From: CAWKOH01 sp963851245
GTDB lineage: Bacteria > Actinomycetota > Acidimicrobiia > Acidimicrobiales > Palsa-688
NCBI GenBank assembly: GCA_963851245.1
Contig: CAWKOH010000007.1
Location: 186,001-250,000 of the forward strand
Direction: 5' to 3'
DNA length: 64,000 bases
The position numbers were made by a program, and so were the translations under genes. Below the pieces are notes generated by a model. That model saw only the letters and a list, made by a program, of their open reading frames with translations, was not told the DNA's origin and did not search any database. Numbering within the stretch: the first letter of the stretch is position 1; every line of letters starts with the position of its first letter. This document shows positions 25,628-33,988 of the stretch, in pieces.

Positions 25628-26071
25628 TCAGTTGTTACTGATCGACTGGCGAAGCAGCCCGTCAAGCTGGGCCCGATCCTCCGCGGACAGGTTCATGAAG
25701 GGACACCCGCTGGTCACCGCCGCCCACATCTGAAAGCTCACCGCTGTCCCTTCGTCGGTCAGGGCCAGGACCCGGACCCGGCGATCGGCCGGATGGTCCT
25801 GGCGCTGGACCAAGCCCCGCCGCTCGAGCTTGTCGACCAGGCCGGTCAGGTTCGAGGCCTCGCAGTGCATGGTGGCGGCCAGGCGCCGCATGGGGGTGGG
25901 GCCGTGAGCATGGAGTTGACGAAGGACGTCGAGCTGCGCGACCGACAGTCCCAGGTCGTCGCCCACCGCTCGAATGGCTTGCTTGATCAGGTCCATGAAG
26001 CGGATGGCCGCGGCGGCCAGTTGCATGTCTTCTCGACTGGGGGCCAACTCGGCGGTAGGCATGTGACGCAT
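25628..26071 (-). CDS. MarR-family transcriptional regulator
   Basis: 147 residues from ATG at 26071 with AAGGG 9 bases upstream. The winged helix reads DVLRQLHAHGPTPMRRLAAT, MHCEASNLTGLVDKLERRGL, VQRQDHPADRRVRVLALTDEG: a typical MarR DNA-binding domain with wing. The N-terminal helix is the dimerisation helix. A divergent gene of unknown function starts about 120 bases away. The palindrome AAACGTTT in between is its likely operator. Confidence 0.88.
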   Translation of the reverse strand: MRHMPTAELAPSREDMQLAAAAIRFMDLIKQAIRAVGDDLGLSVAQLDVLRQLHAHGPTPMRRLAATMHCEASNLTGLVDKLERRGLVQRQDHPADRRVRVLALTDEGTAVSFQMWAAVTSGCPFMNLSAEDRAQLDGLLRQSISNN

Positions 26072-26088
26072 GTTACATACCCTTGAGG

Positions 26089-26104
26089 CATTAAACGTTT
26101 GACA
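26089..26104. promoter_or_regulatory. AAACGTTT palindrome (putative MarR operator)
   Basis: TTAAACGTTTGA around 26092-26103 contains a perfect 8-base palindrome with near-symmetric flanks. It lies between the MarR gene and a divergent gene, a usual place for a MarR-type operator. Confidence 0.4.
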
Positions 26105-26191
26105 GTCTGAAGTATCGGTGGCTTGGATGGTAAAGCACGCCAATGGGAGAACCGAAGACTTAGGAGCCCAGGGGTCACGAAGGAGCCGTCC

Positions 26192-26653
26192 ATGAAGTCC
26201 AACCCCACCTTGGACCCCCTGAACCGATTGTCGCGATCCGACCGGCGGGAGTGGCGCGCCGCCGCCCGCAGGGCCCAGCGCGAGCACGAAGCCGAGCAGC
26301 TGGCCGCCCTTCAGGGGTTGGCTGAGACCGGCAGCCAGGTGACCGGCATGATCACGGGCGACTCCACCTTTGGGTTCTGCACCCCGGTGGAGATGATCAT
26401 CGACGGACGCCGCTTGAGGGCCTGGCGGGCCTACCGGCCGGCCCTGGCGGCCCTCCGCGAGGCGCTGACGAACATCGCCAACGTCCCCCTGGCCAGTGCC
26501 AGCCGGTACGGCCCTTACTGGGTGCTGACCTTCAAGCTGGCGACCGAGCCGCTGGTCCTGCTGGTCGACCGCCTGACCCTGCTGCCCGATCGGGGCGGCA
26601 TGCAGACCCTCGCACCCGCTCCTTGCGGACCCCTGGCCGGGGTGGCTTTCTGA
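26192..26653 (+). CDS. Protein of unknown function next to MarR
   Basis: 153 residues from ATG at 26192, with AAGGAG 6 bases upstream. The N terminus is basic and helical (RLSRSDRREWRAAARRAQRE). A central region TGSQVTGMITGDSTFGFCTP is followed by a mixed alpha-beta segment ending in VLLVDRLTLLPDRGG. I do not recognise a family. It is divergent from MarR, so it is a candidate target of that regulator. Confidence 0.6.
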   Translation: MKSNPTLDPLNRLSRSDRREWRAAARRAQREHEAEQLAALQGLAETGSQVTGMITGDSTFGFCTPVEMIIDGRRLRAWRAYRPALAALREALTNIANVPLASASRYGPYWVLTFKLATEPLVLLVDRLTLLPDRGGMQTLAPAPCGPLAGVAF

Positions 26654-26742
26654 CCGTTCGCCCCGACCACCTGCCCGGCTGTCAGTTCTAACCTGGTGCT
26701 ATCCTCGTTCGGCGAAGGAACTACCCCGCAGACCATCTGCAA

Positions 26743-26816
26743 AGGGCAGTAGCTCAATTTGGCAGAGCACCGGTCTCCAAAACCGGCGGTTGGGGGTTCG
26801 AGTCCCTCCTGCCCTG
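26743..26816 (+). tRNA. tRNA-Trp (CCA)
   Basis: Acceptor AGGGCAG pairs with CTGCCCT. The anticodon stem CCGGT/ACCGG has loop CTCCAAA giving CCA. The T-arm is GGGGGTTCGAGTCCCTC. It precedes secE, the usual actinobacterial arrangement. Confidence 0.95.
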
Positions 26817-26846
26817 CTCCCGATCCCCTGCAGGAAGATCAGACCC

Positions 26847-27161
26847 GTGAGCATGAACCGACAACAGAGGCGGCTGATGCAGCGTCAAGGCCAGATGACC
26901 GAGGATGGTCAGCCGGCCACTCAGACGCGCCGGGAGGCCCCGCCGCCCCGGAGCCGGCCGGTACCGGGCGCGCCGAAGCGGACCTCCCCCAGACAGTTCC
27001 TTCATGAGGTCAACGTCGAGATGCGCAAGGTGGTCTGGCCGACCCGGGCCGAGACCGCCAACTACGCGATGGTCGTGTTCATCACCGTCTCCGTGCTGAT
27101 GGCGTTGATCTTTGTGCTGGATCTGGCCTTTTCCAAGTTCGCCATCTTCCTTTTCAAGTAG
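26847..27161 (+). CDS. secE: Preprotein translocase subunit SecE
   Basis: 104 residues. A charged N-terminal region (MNRQQRRLMQRQGQMTED) and a Pro-rich linker precede the SecE core FLHEVNVEMRKVVWPTRAET and one membrane helix MVVFITVSVLMALIFVLDLA. It stabilises SecY in the Sec translocon. GTG at 26847 is used because GGAAGA lies 8 bases upstream; ATG at 26853 is the alternative. It is followed by nusG after 5 bases. Confidence 0.93.
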   Translation: MSMNRQQRRLMQRQGQMTEDGQPATQTRREAPPPRSRPVPGAPKRTSPRQFLHEVNVEMRKVVWPTRAETANYAMVVFITVSVLMALIFVLDLAFSKFAIFLFK

Positions 27162-27166
27162 CAGAT

Positions 27167-27925
27167 ATGACTGAAGACCTTTCCCTTTCTGATCAAGACG
27201 CGCTCACCGCTGAGTCCATCGGCGAGGATTCCCCTGCCGCCCAGCCGGGCGCGCCCACCAGCGCCGAGCTCACCGAGCAGGAGGCGGCCGCGGCTCTCGA
27301 GCATGAGGGCGGCGAGACTGCCGACACCGCAGACGACGAGCTGGAGGAGACCCCGGCCCCGCCCGAAAGCGCCTACGACCGTCCCGGCCGGTGGTTCGTG
27401 ATCCACAGCTACGCGGGCTACGAGAACAAGGTGAAGTCCAACCTCGAGAGCCGCATTGCGTCCATGAACATGGAGGAGCGCATCTTCGAGGTGGTCATAC
27501 CCATGGAAGACGTCATCGAGATCAAGAACGGCAAGAAGCAGGTCGTCTCGAAGAAGGTCTTTCCCGGGTACCTCATGGTCCGCCTGGAGCTGGACGACGA
27601 TTCCTGGTACGTCGTGCGCAACACTCCCGGCGTGACCGGCTTCGTCGGTCTCGGCGCCCGTCCCACGCCGCTTTCACGCAAGGAAGTCGAAGGGATCCTC
27701 CAGGTCAAGGTGGAGGACGGGGAGTCCCCTGGCCCCCGCAAGAGCCGGCCGCGCCTCGAGTACGAGCTCGGCGAATCGGTGCGGGTGAAGGAAGGTCCCT
27801 TCGCCGACTTCAGCGGCACGATCGCCGAGATCAACGAGGACCAGCTCAAGCTCAAGGTGCTGGTCAATATTTTCGGACGGGAAACCCCCGTCGAGCTGGA
27901 CTTCGCCCAGGTGGCGAAGCTGTAA
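27167..27925 (+). CDS. nusG: Transcription termination/antitermination protein NusG
   Basis: 252 residues. An acidic N-terminal extension of about 70 residues, common in actinobacteria, precedes the NGN domain (RWFVIHSYAGYENKVKSNLE, VFPGYLMVRLELDD, VRNTPGVTGFVG) and a C-terminal KOW domain (VRVKEGPFADFSGTIAEINE). It binds RNA polymerase beta-prime and links transcription to Rho or ribosomes. It is in the secE-nusG-rplK-rplA unit. Confidence 0.95.
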   Translation: MTEDLSLSDQDALTAESIGEDSPAAQPGAPTSAELTEQEAAAALEHEGGETADTADDELEETPAPPESAYDRPGRWFVIHSYAGYENKVKSNLESRIASMNMEERIFEVVIPMEDVIEIKNGKKQVVSKKVFPGYLMVRLELDDDSWYVVRNTPGVTGFVGLGARPTPLSRKEVEGILQVKVEDGESPGPRKSRPRLEYELGESVRVKEGPFADFSGTIAEINEDQLKLKVLVNIFGRETPVELDFAQVAKL

Positions 27926-27942
27926 GAGGAGCAAAGCCCAGA

Positions 27943-28368
27943 ATGGCCAAGCGGCGCGTAACCGCAATCGTCAAAATCCAGCTGCCGGCCGGCAAGGCCA
28001 CTCCGGCGCCTCCCGTCGGCACGGCTCTCGGGCCTCACGGCGTGCAGACCATGGAGTTCGTCAAGCAGTACAACGCCGCCACCGAGGACAAGGCCGGGCA
28101 GGTCATCCCCGTCGAGATCACCATCTTCGAGGACCGCACGTTCAGCTTCGTCTTGAAGACCCCGCCGACGCCGGTGCTACTGCGCCAGGCGGCCGGGATC
28201 GAGAAGGGCGCCAGCTCCAGTGGCCGCGACACCGTCGGCACGGTGACCGACGAGCAGTTGGCCGAGATCGCTCAGATAAAGATGCCCGATCTGAATGCCA
28301 ACGACCTCGAGGCGGCCAAGGCCCAGGTGGCCGGGACGGCCCGGTCCATGGGCATCGCCGTAAGGTAA
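27943..28368 (+). CDS. rplK: 50S ribosomal protein L11
   Basis: 141 residues from ATG at 27943. The N-terminal segment VKIQLPAGKATPAPPVG, then TALGPHGVQTMEFVKQYN, and the C-terminal RNA-binding domain (SGRDTVGTVTDEQLAEIAQI) are typical L11. It lies at the GTPase-associated centre of the 50S subunit. It follows nusG by 17 bases and precedes rplA. Confidence 0.96.
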   Translation: MAKRRVTAIVKIQLPAGKATPAPPVGTALGPHGVQTMEFVKQYNAATEDKAGQVIPVEITIFEDRTFSFVLKTPPTPVLLRQAAGIEKGASSSGRDTVGTVTDEQLAEIAQIKMPDLNANDLEAAKAQVAGTARSMGIAVR

Positions 28369-28431
28369 CACCCACCCAACGAGGCCGGGGATGACCTCAC
28401 CCCGCCCGTTCAGCAAGAGAGGGAGACAGCA

Positions 28432-29160
28432 ATGTCGAGCAAGGGCAAGAAGTATGTAGACGCGGCCAAGCGTTTTGACCGGACGCGGGTCTACTCGCCT
28501 TCGGAGGCCATCGAGCTGGTGCGGAGCCTGGCTCACGCCGGCTTCGACGAGACCGTTGAGATGGCGGTCCGGCTCGGTATAGACCCCCGCAAGGCCGACC
28601 AGGTGGTGCGCGGCACCGTGTCTCTGCCCTCGGGCACCGGGAAGCCCGTCCGGGTGGCGGTGTTCGCAGCTGGTCCGGCTGCCGAGGAGGCCCGGACAGC
28701 GGGGGCGGACGTGGTTGGGTCCGACGACCTGGTCGCCCGGGTCGACGGCGGCTTCATGGATTTCGACGTGGCCATCGCCACCCCCGACCTCATGGGCCAG
28801 GTCGGCCGCCTGGGCCGCAAGCTCGGCCCCCGAGGCCTGATGCCCAACCCCAAGACCGGCACCGTCACCACCGACGTCGGCAAAGCCGTCGCCGACTTCA
28901 AAGGCGGGCGGGTCGAGTACCGGGCCGACACCCGGTCTCGGGGAGTGGTCCAGGTGCCCATCGGCAAGGTCAGCTTCGACCGTCCGAAGCTCCTGGCCAA
29001 CTTCCGGGCCGTGATAGAGGAGGTCCAGCGGGCCAAACCGGCTGCGGCCAAGGGTCGCTACATAAAGTCGGTCGCGGTCAGCTCGACCATGGGACCGGGC
29101 GTGGATGTCGACACCGCCACCTTGCGCATCACCGAGGAGGACCTGGCCGACGCCAGCTAA
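28432..29160 (+). CDS. rplA: 50S ribosomal protein L1
   Basis: 242 residues starting MSSKGKKYVDAAKRFDRTRV. The family signatures LGRKLGPRGLMPNPKTGTVT and EYRADTRSRGVVQVPIGKVSF are present, and length is normal. It binds 23S rRNA at the L1 stalk and in many bacteria represses its own operon through the mRNA. Confidence 0.96.
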   Translation: MSSKGKKYVDAAKRFDRTRVYSPSEAIELVRSLAHAGFDETVEMAVRLGIDPRKADQVVRGTVSLPSGTGKPVRVAVFAAGPAAEEARTAGADVVGSDDLVARVDGGFMDFDVAIATPDLMGQVGRLGRKLGPRGLMPNPKTGTVTTDVGKAVADFKGGRVEYRADTRSRGVVQVPIGKVSFDRPKLLANFRAVIEEVQRAKPAAAKGRYIKSVAVSSTMGPGVDVDTATLRITEEDLADAS

Positions 29161-29188
29161 GACCGGGCCTCGTCCTAGCATCGCGGGC

Positions 29189-29770
29189 GTGCGCCAGTGG
29201 GTGACACCCCGGTCATTGATGCTCCACGCCGCCTTCCTCGTGATCGCCAGCGGTTGCCTCATCGCCGGCTGGTGGCAGGTCCACCGGGCCATGCAAGGCA
29301 ACACCCTCAGCTACCTGTACTCGATCGAGTGGCCGGCCTTCGCGGTCGTGGCCGGGATCGGGTGGTGGCAGATGTTCCACGACACCCCCGAGGACATCGC
29401 CAAGCGCAAGGCCCATCACGCCAAGATGAGACAGGCGAGCAGGGAAGTGGTGGCCCGGACCCTGCCCCGGTCCGCCCTGGCCATCACGGTCGGGTCCGAA
29501 ACGGTTGACAACTCTCACGCCCTTGGGGCGGCGGAGACGGCGGCGGCTGCGCTCGGAGTGGGCGGCCCGGGCAGGGACCGGGCAGCCGAAGCTGCGCTCA
29601 TACGGGCCGGCGGTCCGCTGGAGGTTCGGCGCGAGACCGCTGACGTCGAGGGCCACCTGCTCGAGCCGGAAGGCGGGGACACCGACGACATGACCGAGTA
29701 CAACCGCTACCTGGCCTTGCTCGCGGTGCGGGGCCGGGCCAAGACCTGGCGCAACCCACGAGGCGTCTAG
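29189..29770 (+). CDS. Small membrane protein, two helices, between rplA and DUF3817 gene
   Basis: 193 residues from GTG at 29189. Two hydrophobic helices near the N terminus (LMLHAAFLVIASGCLIAGWW and FAVVAGIGWWQMFHD) with a short loop containing NTLSYLYSIEWP; the rest is soluble and charged. Similar proteins exist in actinobacteria, often beside DUF3817, but I know no function. The stop overlaps the next start as TAGTG, so the two are co-translated. Confidence 0.6.
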   Translation: MRQWVTPRSLMLHAAFLVIASGCLIAGWWQVHRAMQGNTLSYLYSIEWPAFAVVAGIGWWQMFHDTPEDIAKRKAHHAKMRQASREVVARTLPRSALAITVGSETVDNSHALGAAETAAAALGVGGPGRDRAAEAALIRAGGPLEVRRETADVEGHLLEPEGGDTDDMTEYNRYLALLAVRGRAKTWRNPRGV

Positions 29771-30090
29771 TGACCTTTTCGACCGCTCTGGGGCGCTACC
29801 GGATTATGGCCAACGTGGTCGGGGTGATGCTGATCGCGGTCTTCATCTGCCTCATCCCCGCCATCAACTCGATCGATGCCGTGCTGGGACCCATCCACGG
29901 CGCCCTGTACATCGTGTACCTGTTCACGGTCCTGCAACTGTGGATCGAGCGCCGCCTCGGTTTGTTGACCGTAGGGGCCATGGTGTCGGCCGGGTGGGTG
30001 CCCTTCGTAGCCTTCATCGTCGAGCGCTGGGTCACCCGTCAGGTCACGGCCGACCCGTCGGCCTCCCGTTCGACTGAGCCGGGGGGATGA
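29770..30090 (+). CDS. DUF3817 integral membrane protein
   Basis: 106 residues from GTG at 29770, with three hydrophobic helices and the family-like pattern RYRIMANVVGVMLIAVFICL, then GPIHGALYIVYLFTVLQL and a last helix ending PFVAFIVERWVTR. Function unknown. It is coupled by a one-base overlap to the preceding membrane protein gene. Confidence 0.8.
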   Translation: MTFSTALGRYRIMANVVGVMLIAVFICLIPAINSIDAVLGPIHGALYIVYLFTVLQLWIERRLGLLTVGAMVSAGWVPFVAFIVERWVTRQVTADPSASRSTEPGG

Positions 30091-30095
30091 GGTCC

Positions 30096-30617
30096 TCAGG
30101 CCGATTCTGAGGGAGCTCTTCGCCTGGGCCAGAGCAACAGTCCGACGATGAGCAGTACAGCCAGGGCGCCCAGGACGATCGAGGTGGCGTACGAGCCCTT
30201 CTGCGCCGCCCCGGCCGTGCTCACCAACGCCGGATCTCCCTGGGCCGTGACGGCGTGAATCGTCTGGCCTTCGGGGAGCTGGGATCGAACTCCTCCGATC
30301 ACTTCGTCGTAGTGCTGCCCATCGAGCGTGTAAGTCCCGCGGCACTGGTAGTACTGAACGGCCTGGGCGATCCCGGAGCTGATCCCGGTGCATCCGGTTA
30401 CGGTTACGTCCACCGGGATTCCCTGGGTGCGGAACTTGTCGGCGCGCGAGTTCTGATCGGCGGTCGAAACTGCCGTACCGACCGTGAGGGCGATCAGAAC
30501 GGCGGCGCTCAAAGTGGCCAGCAGCCGCACCAGCCGGCCCGTGTTGATCTCGACCCCGCCGCCTCCGCGGATGTAGCCGGCTTCGTCCGGTGTCGATCCT
30601 GTGGGGGTCGCTGACAT
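30096..30617 (-). CDS. Two-helix membrane protein with extracytoplasmic domain (DUF3592-like)
   Basis: 173 residues from ATG at 30617. A membrane helix (LLATLSAAVLIALTVGTAVS), an extracytoplasmic domain with three Cys residues (VTVTGCTGISSGIAQ, VQYYQCRGTYTLDGQ), and a second helix at the C terminus (IVLGALAVLLIVGLLLWP) followed by RRR. This layout resembles DUF3592 proteins. Function unknown. It lies opposite to the ribosomal genes and converges on DUF3817. Confidence 0.6.
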   Translation of the reverse strand: MSATPTGSTPDEAGYIRGGGGVEINTGRLVRLLATLSAAVLIALTVGTAVSTADQNSRADKFRTQGIPVDVTVTGCTGISSGIAQAVQYYQCRGTYTLDGQHYDEVIGGVRSQLPEGQTIHAVTAQGDPALVSTAGAAQKGSYATSIVLGALAVLLIVGLLLWPRRRAPSESA

Positions 30618-30739
30618 CAAGGTCGAAAGTCTAGGCCGGTGGTCCGCGGCCGTACCCCGGTCCCGCCGCGGAGCGGCTAGAGTTGTCCGGGTCCCGGTCA
30701 CGGCCGGGCGCAAGTCCGATCTCAGATACCGAAGCCGAA

Positions 30740-30864
30740 GAAATCTGGTGTGCCCTTCGGGGCACTTAAGTGGGCCAGCCGGCCCAGCCCGACGAGGCGA
30801 GGGGTGCCCTTCCGCAGTGGTGCCGCCCGCGCGTCGGCGAGCACACGCAAGGAGGAGGTGACCA
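30740..30864 (+). promoter_or_regulatory. rplJ leader (putative L10 leader)
   Basis: The 5' region of rplJ contains a perfect hairpin GTGCCC-TTCG-GGGCAC (30750-30765) and a nearby GGGCC-AGCC-GGCCC hairpin, ending in AAGGAGGAGGT before the ATG at 30865. L10(L12)4 represses its own operon by binding such a leader in many bacteria. The match to the known L10 leader consensus has not been computed. Confidence 0.5.
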
Positions 30865-31632
30865 ATGGACAACCCGAGACCGGAGAAGGTTGCTGTCGTA
30901 GACGAAGTGCGCCAGCACTTCGAGCAGTCGAGCGCAGCCATTCTCACCGAGTACCGGGGTCTCAAGGTCAAGGACCTGGCCGGCCTGCGCCGTTCACTGC
31001 GCTCGAGCGGCGGCGAATACAAGATCTACAAGAACACCCTGGTCCGTTTGGCGGCCCGGGAATCCGGTCTGGGGGCCCTCGAGGACATGCTCGTCGGTCC
31101 TACCGGGATCACCTTCATCGAAGGCGATGCCGCCGCAGTGGCGAAGGTCCTGCGCGACTACTCGCGGACCAACCCGCTCCTGCTTATCAAGGGCGGTGTA
31201 CTGGGCGAGAAGATCATCGGTCCCCAGGAAACCACCGCCCTGGCCGAGCTGCCGTCGCGGGAGGTGTTGCTCTCCCAGCTGGCCGGCGCCATCGCCGCTC
31301 CCATGCAGCAGTTCGCGGCCCTGCTCAAGGCCCTCCCCCAGAACCTGGCTTACGGGCTGGCTGCCCTGCGGGACAAGAAGGAGGCCGAGGGTGGTTCGGC
31401 CGATGCCGCCGCCCCGTCCGAGCCCACCGAAGCGCCGGTGCCAGAACCCGCCGAGGCCGCGACCGACCACCAGGCCGGGACCGAGCCCGCCGGGGCCGGG
31501 ACCGAACCGGCCGAGGCCGGGACCGAACCGGCCGGGGCCGGCGTGGAAGAGGCCGCCTCAGGTGAGGAACCGGCTGACGCTGCCGCTGCCTCTGAATCCG
31601 CCGAACCCGAGTCCAACCCAACCGCTGAGTAA
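30865..31632 (+). CDS. rplJ: 50S ribosomal protein L10, with long repetitive C-terminal tail
   Basis: 255 residues. The first 175 are standard L10 (HFEQSSAAILTEYRGLKVKD, YKIYKNTLVRLAAR, GPTGITFIEGD, KGGVLGEKIIGP). The last 80 are an Ala/Glu/Pro/Gly-rich acidic extension with three repeats of GTEPAxA. Such tails occur in actinobacterial L10, but the repeats here are notable. It anchors L7/L12 dimers at the stalk. Confidence 0.95.
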   Translation: MDNPRPEKVAVVDEVRQHFEQSSAAILTEYRGLKVKDLAGLRRSLRSSGGEYKIYKNTLVRLAARESGLGALEDMLVGPTGITFIEGDAAAVAKVLRDYSRTNPLLLIKGGVLGEKIIGPQETTALAELPSREVLLSQLAGAIAAPMQQFAALLKALPQNLAYGLAALRDKKEAEGGSADAAAPSEPTEAPVPEPAEAATDHQAGTEPAGAGTEPAEAGTEPAGAGVEEAASGEEPADAAAASESAEPESNPTAE

Positions 31633-31651
31633 ACCCCAGGAGTACACAACC

Positions 31652-32038
31652 ATGGCAACCAAGGAAGAAATCCTCGACAGCATCGCCGCCCTGACGGTCC
31701 TCGAGCTCTCCGAGCTTTTGAAGGACTTCGAGGAGCGGTTTGGCGTAACCGCCGCCGCACCCGTCGCCATAGCCGCCGCCCCTGTTGCTGGTGGTGGCGG
31801 GGCCGAGGCCCCCGCGGCCGAGGAGCAGGACGAGTTCGACGTCATCCTCACCTCCGCCGGCGACAAGAAGATCCAGGTCATCAAGGAGGTGCGGGCCCTC
31901 ACCAGCCTCGGCCTCAAAGAGGCCAAGGACCTGGTCGACGCCGCCCCGAAGGCGGTGCTCGAAAAGGCCAGCAAGGAGGACGCCGAGAAGGCGAAGGCTC
32001 AGCTGGAGGGCGCCGGCGCGTCCGTCGAGCTCAAGTAG
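31652..32038 (+). CDS. rplL: 50S ribosomal protein L7/L12
   Basis: 128 residues starting MATKEEILDSIAALTVLELS. The N-terminal dimerisation helix, an Ala/Gly-rich hinge (AAAPVAGGGGAEAPAAEE) and the C-terminal factor-binding domain (KKIQVIKEVRALTSLGLKEA) are all normal. It recruits GTPase translation factors. It follows rplJ by 19 bases with CCAGGAG before the start. Confidence 0.96.
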   Translation: MATKEEILDSIAALTVLELSELLKDFEERFGVTAAAPVAIAAAPVAGGGGAEAPAAEEQDEFDVILTSAGDKKIQVIKEVRALTSLGLKEAKDLVDAAPKAVLEKASKEDAEKAKAQLEGAGASVELK

Positions 32039-32066
32039 CTCGAAGCAGCAGCAGACCTCTAGGATT

Positions 32067-32094
32067 CGCCCGGCCTTGGCTGGAGGGCCGGGCG
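32067..32094. terminator. GC-rich hairpin after rplL
   Basis: Perfect 9-base arms CGCCCGGCC (32067-32075) and GGCCGGGCG (32086-32094) around a 10-base loop, between rplL and the convergent carbonic anhydrase. No T-run follows, so termination would not be of the classical intrinsic type. Confidence 0.5.
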
Positions 32095-32095
32095 C

Positions 32096-32590
32096 TCAGT
32101 CGAGTGGGACCTCTCGCAGCTTCCCGGTCTCGACTTCGTACACGAAGCCTCGGATGTTCTTGCGGGGCACGAACGGGTTGGCCCTGATCCGTGCCGCGGT
32201 CTGCTTCACGTCGTCCTCTGCCTTGGGGAACGCTTCGAGGGCGAACGACGGTCGCAAGCCGGTGTCCGCCAGGATCTGATCCTTCACCTCGTCGTCGGTG
32301 AAGGTCTCCATGCCGCAGCCGGTGTGGTGGATCAGGATGATCTCTTCTGTCCCGAGCAGCCGCTGCGATATGACCAGGCTGCGCACGGCGTCCTCAGAGG
32401 CTACACCCCCGGCGTTGCGTATCACGTGGGCGTCACCCTCCTGGAGGCCCAGGGCTTTGGCCGGGTCGAGCCGGGCGTCCATGCAGGCCAGGACTGCGAC
32501 CTTCTTGGCCGGCGGGACAGGAAGGTCTGCTTTCGCGAACCCGGATGCATAGGTGGCGTTGTTGGCGACGAGATCGTCGGTGGCGCTCAA
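32096..32590 (-). CDS. Beta-class carbonic anhydrase
   Basis: 164 residues of the short beta-CA type. Zinc ligands are seen in VLACMDARLD (Cys and the gating Asp/Arg) and in HHTGCGM (His and Cys). The segment DAHVIRNAGGVASEDAVRS completes the active site. It interconverts CO2 and bicarbonate, which could supply carboxylases of acyl-CoA metabolism. It is on the minus strand, convergent with rplL. Confidence 0.92.
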   Translation of the reverse strand: MSATDDLVANNATYASGFAKADLPVPPAKKVAVLACMDARLDPAKALGLQEGDAHVIRNAGGVASEDAVRSLVISQRLLGTEEIILIHHTGCGMETFTDDEVKDQILADTGLRPSFALEAFPKAEDDVKQTAARIRANPFVPRKNIRGFVYEVETGKLREVPLD

Positions 32591-32872
32591 AGTGACCCTC
32601 CACTCGGTGGCGAGGTAAAACTGACGAATCCCATCATATATAGGGTCTGGCCCAGGGTGCGACAGTCAACCAGGCGCTGCCACCCGGAATCCGGCCGCGC
32701 CCGTTTTGGCGCACCCGTCCACCCGGGTTTGGCTGATCGGGTGCCCGAATCGCTACCGACGCGCCTTTCCGCAGTGTCGGATAGGGACCGACCGGCGCCG
32801 GCCAAGTAAAACGGATGGCCGGCGCCGACACCCGCACCGGCGAAAGCTCCCAGGGTCAGCCACAGGGACCCT

Positions 32873-33841
32873 TCACCAGCGCCTTTGCGGCTCCGAGCTG
32901 CTCACCCAGCTTTCCAGCTTGGTCTCGAACTGGTCGACCGACCCGGGCTGGACCTCCGGTCCCGCCTCGGTCTCGAGTTCGGACTCCTCGCCGGCTTCCG
33001 GCTGCAGGACGCCGGCGGAGGACTGCGTGACTACGGGAACCTCCCCGGTTACGGCGTCGTCGGACTGCTCGTCGACGAGATCCACCACCGGGTGCTCGGC
33101 CTCGCGGTCGTTCACCGTTGCGGCTGTCGTGTCGGCCGACGTTTCAGGGGCGGCCTCCTGCCGGGACGACACGGCGGGCTCGATCAAGCCCAGGGCCTGT
33201 CCGAGAGAATCCCGCAATGCCGTCAGCACCTGCGTCGCCTCGTCCTGCTGGTCTCGCAGGAACTGGAGCTCCGCCTTGGCCGCCCTCTTCTGCTCTTGCT
33301 GTTCGCGCAGCATGCGAGCTTCTTCGGCCCGGGTATGCGAGATCACCTGCTCGGCCCACTGCTCGATCTGTCTCGTCCGGGCGGTGGCTCGCGCCTCTGC
33401 TTCGGCCACGATCTCGGCCGCTTCCGCTCGAGCCGCGGATTCGATCCGGCGGGACTGGTCCTCGCCCCGAGCCAGGGCCGCCCGCACGATCTCGTCAGCC
33501 TCCTGCTCCTTGGCGTCGGCGGACGACAGGATCGCCGCCGCCCTCGTCTCGGCTCGGCCCACTGTTTCAGAGGCCGCTTCCTCGGCTTCGCGGAGGAGGA
33601 TCCCTATCCGCTCGCCGACGATTGCTCCCGAGCGGGGCGGCTCAGCGTTGATGCGGCCCTCCAGCTCCCTTATCCGGGCGTTGAGCTGGTTTATGTGGGC
33701 CTGCAAGCGGTGGTTCTGCTCAGACGAGTCGTCCACCTGTTCGAGAGCTTCGGCGAGGGAGTCGATGTAGTGGTCGACCTCCTCCCGGTCGTAGCCTCGG
33801 AGGCTCACCGTAAAGGACGGGCTGTGGGTCTTGGTTTCCAA
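32873..33841 (-). CDS. DivIVA/Wag31-like coiled-coil protein
   Basis: 322 residues from a TTG start at 33841, chosen because GAGGGAG lies 5 bases upstream. The N-terminal DivIVA-like segment is FTVSLRGYDREEVDHYIDSL; a long charged coiled coil (residues 25-210) and an acidic, Pro/Glu-rich tail follow. DivIVA-type proteins mark curved membranes and cell poles and organise polar growth. It follows the BY-kinase gene on the same strand. A specific role in the cell envelope is inferred. Confidence 0.75.
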   Translation of the reverse strand: METKTHSPSFTVSLRGYDREEVDHYIDSLAEALEQVDDSSEQNHRLQAHINQLNARIRELEGRINAEPPRSGAIVGERIGILLREAEEAASETVGRAETRAAAILSSADAKEQEADEIVRAALARGEDQSRRIESAARAEAAEIVAEAEARATARTRQIEQWAEQVISHTRAEEARMLREQQEQKRAAKAELQFLRDQQDEATQVLTALRDSLGQALGLIEPAVSSRQEAAPETSADTTAATVNDREAEHPVVDLVDEQSDDAVTGEVPVVTQSSAGVLQPEAGEESELETEAGPEVQPGSVDQFETKLESWVSSSEPQRRW

Positions 33842-33988
33842 CGGGACTCCCTCATTTGACGCGACGCACAGATAAGTGCCGCCCGCCGACTCTTGATAGA
33901 GCCCGTTCCCCAGCCGCCATGATCGCCTATCGGTGCCCGGCGCGCAAGGATCCCCCTGTTGACCCATTCCGGAAGGCCCCTCCTCGGG

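Noticed and set aside
32706..33770. + strand ORF (354 codons) opposite the DivIVA-like gene
   Set aside because: Ser/Ala/Arg-rich text is the complement of a coiled coil; the minus-strand frame has the DivIVA motif.
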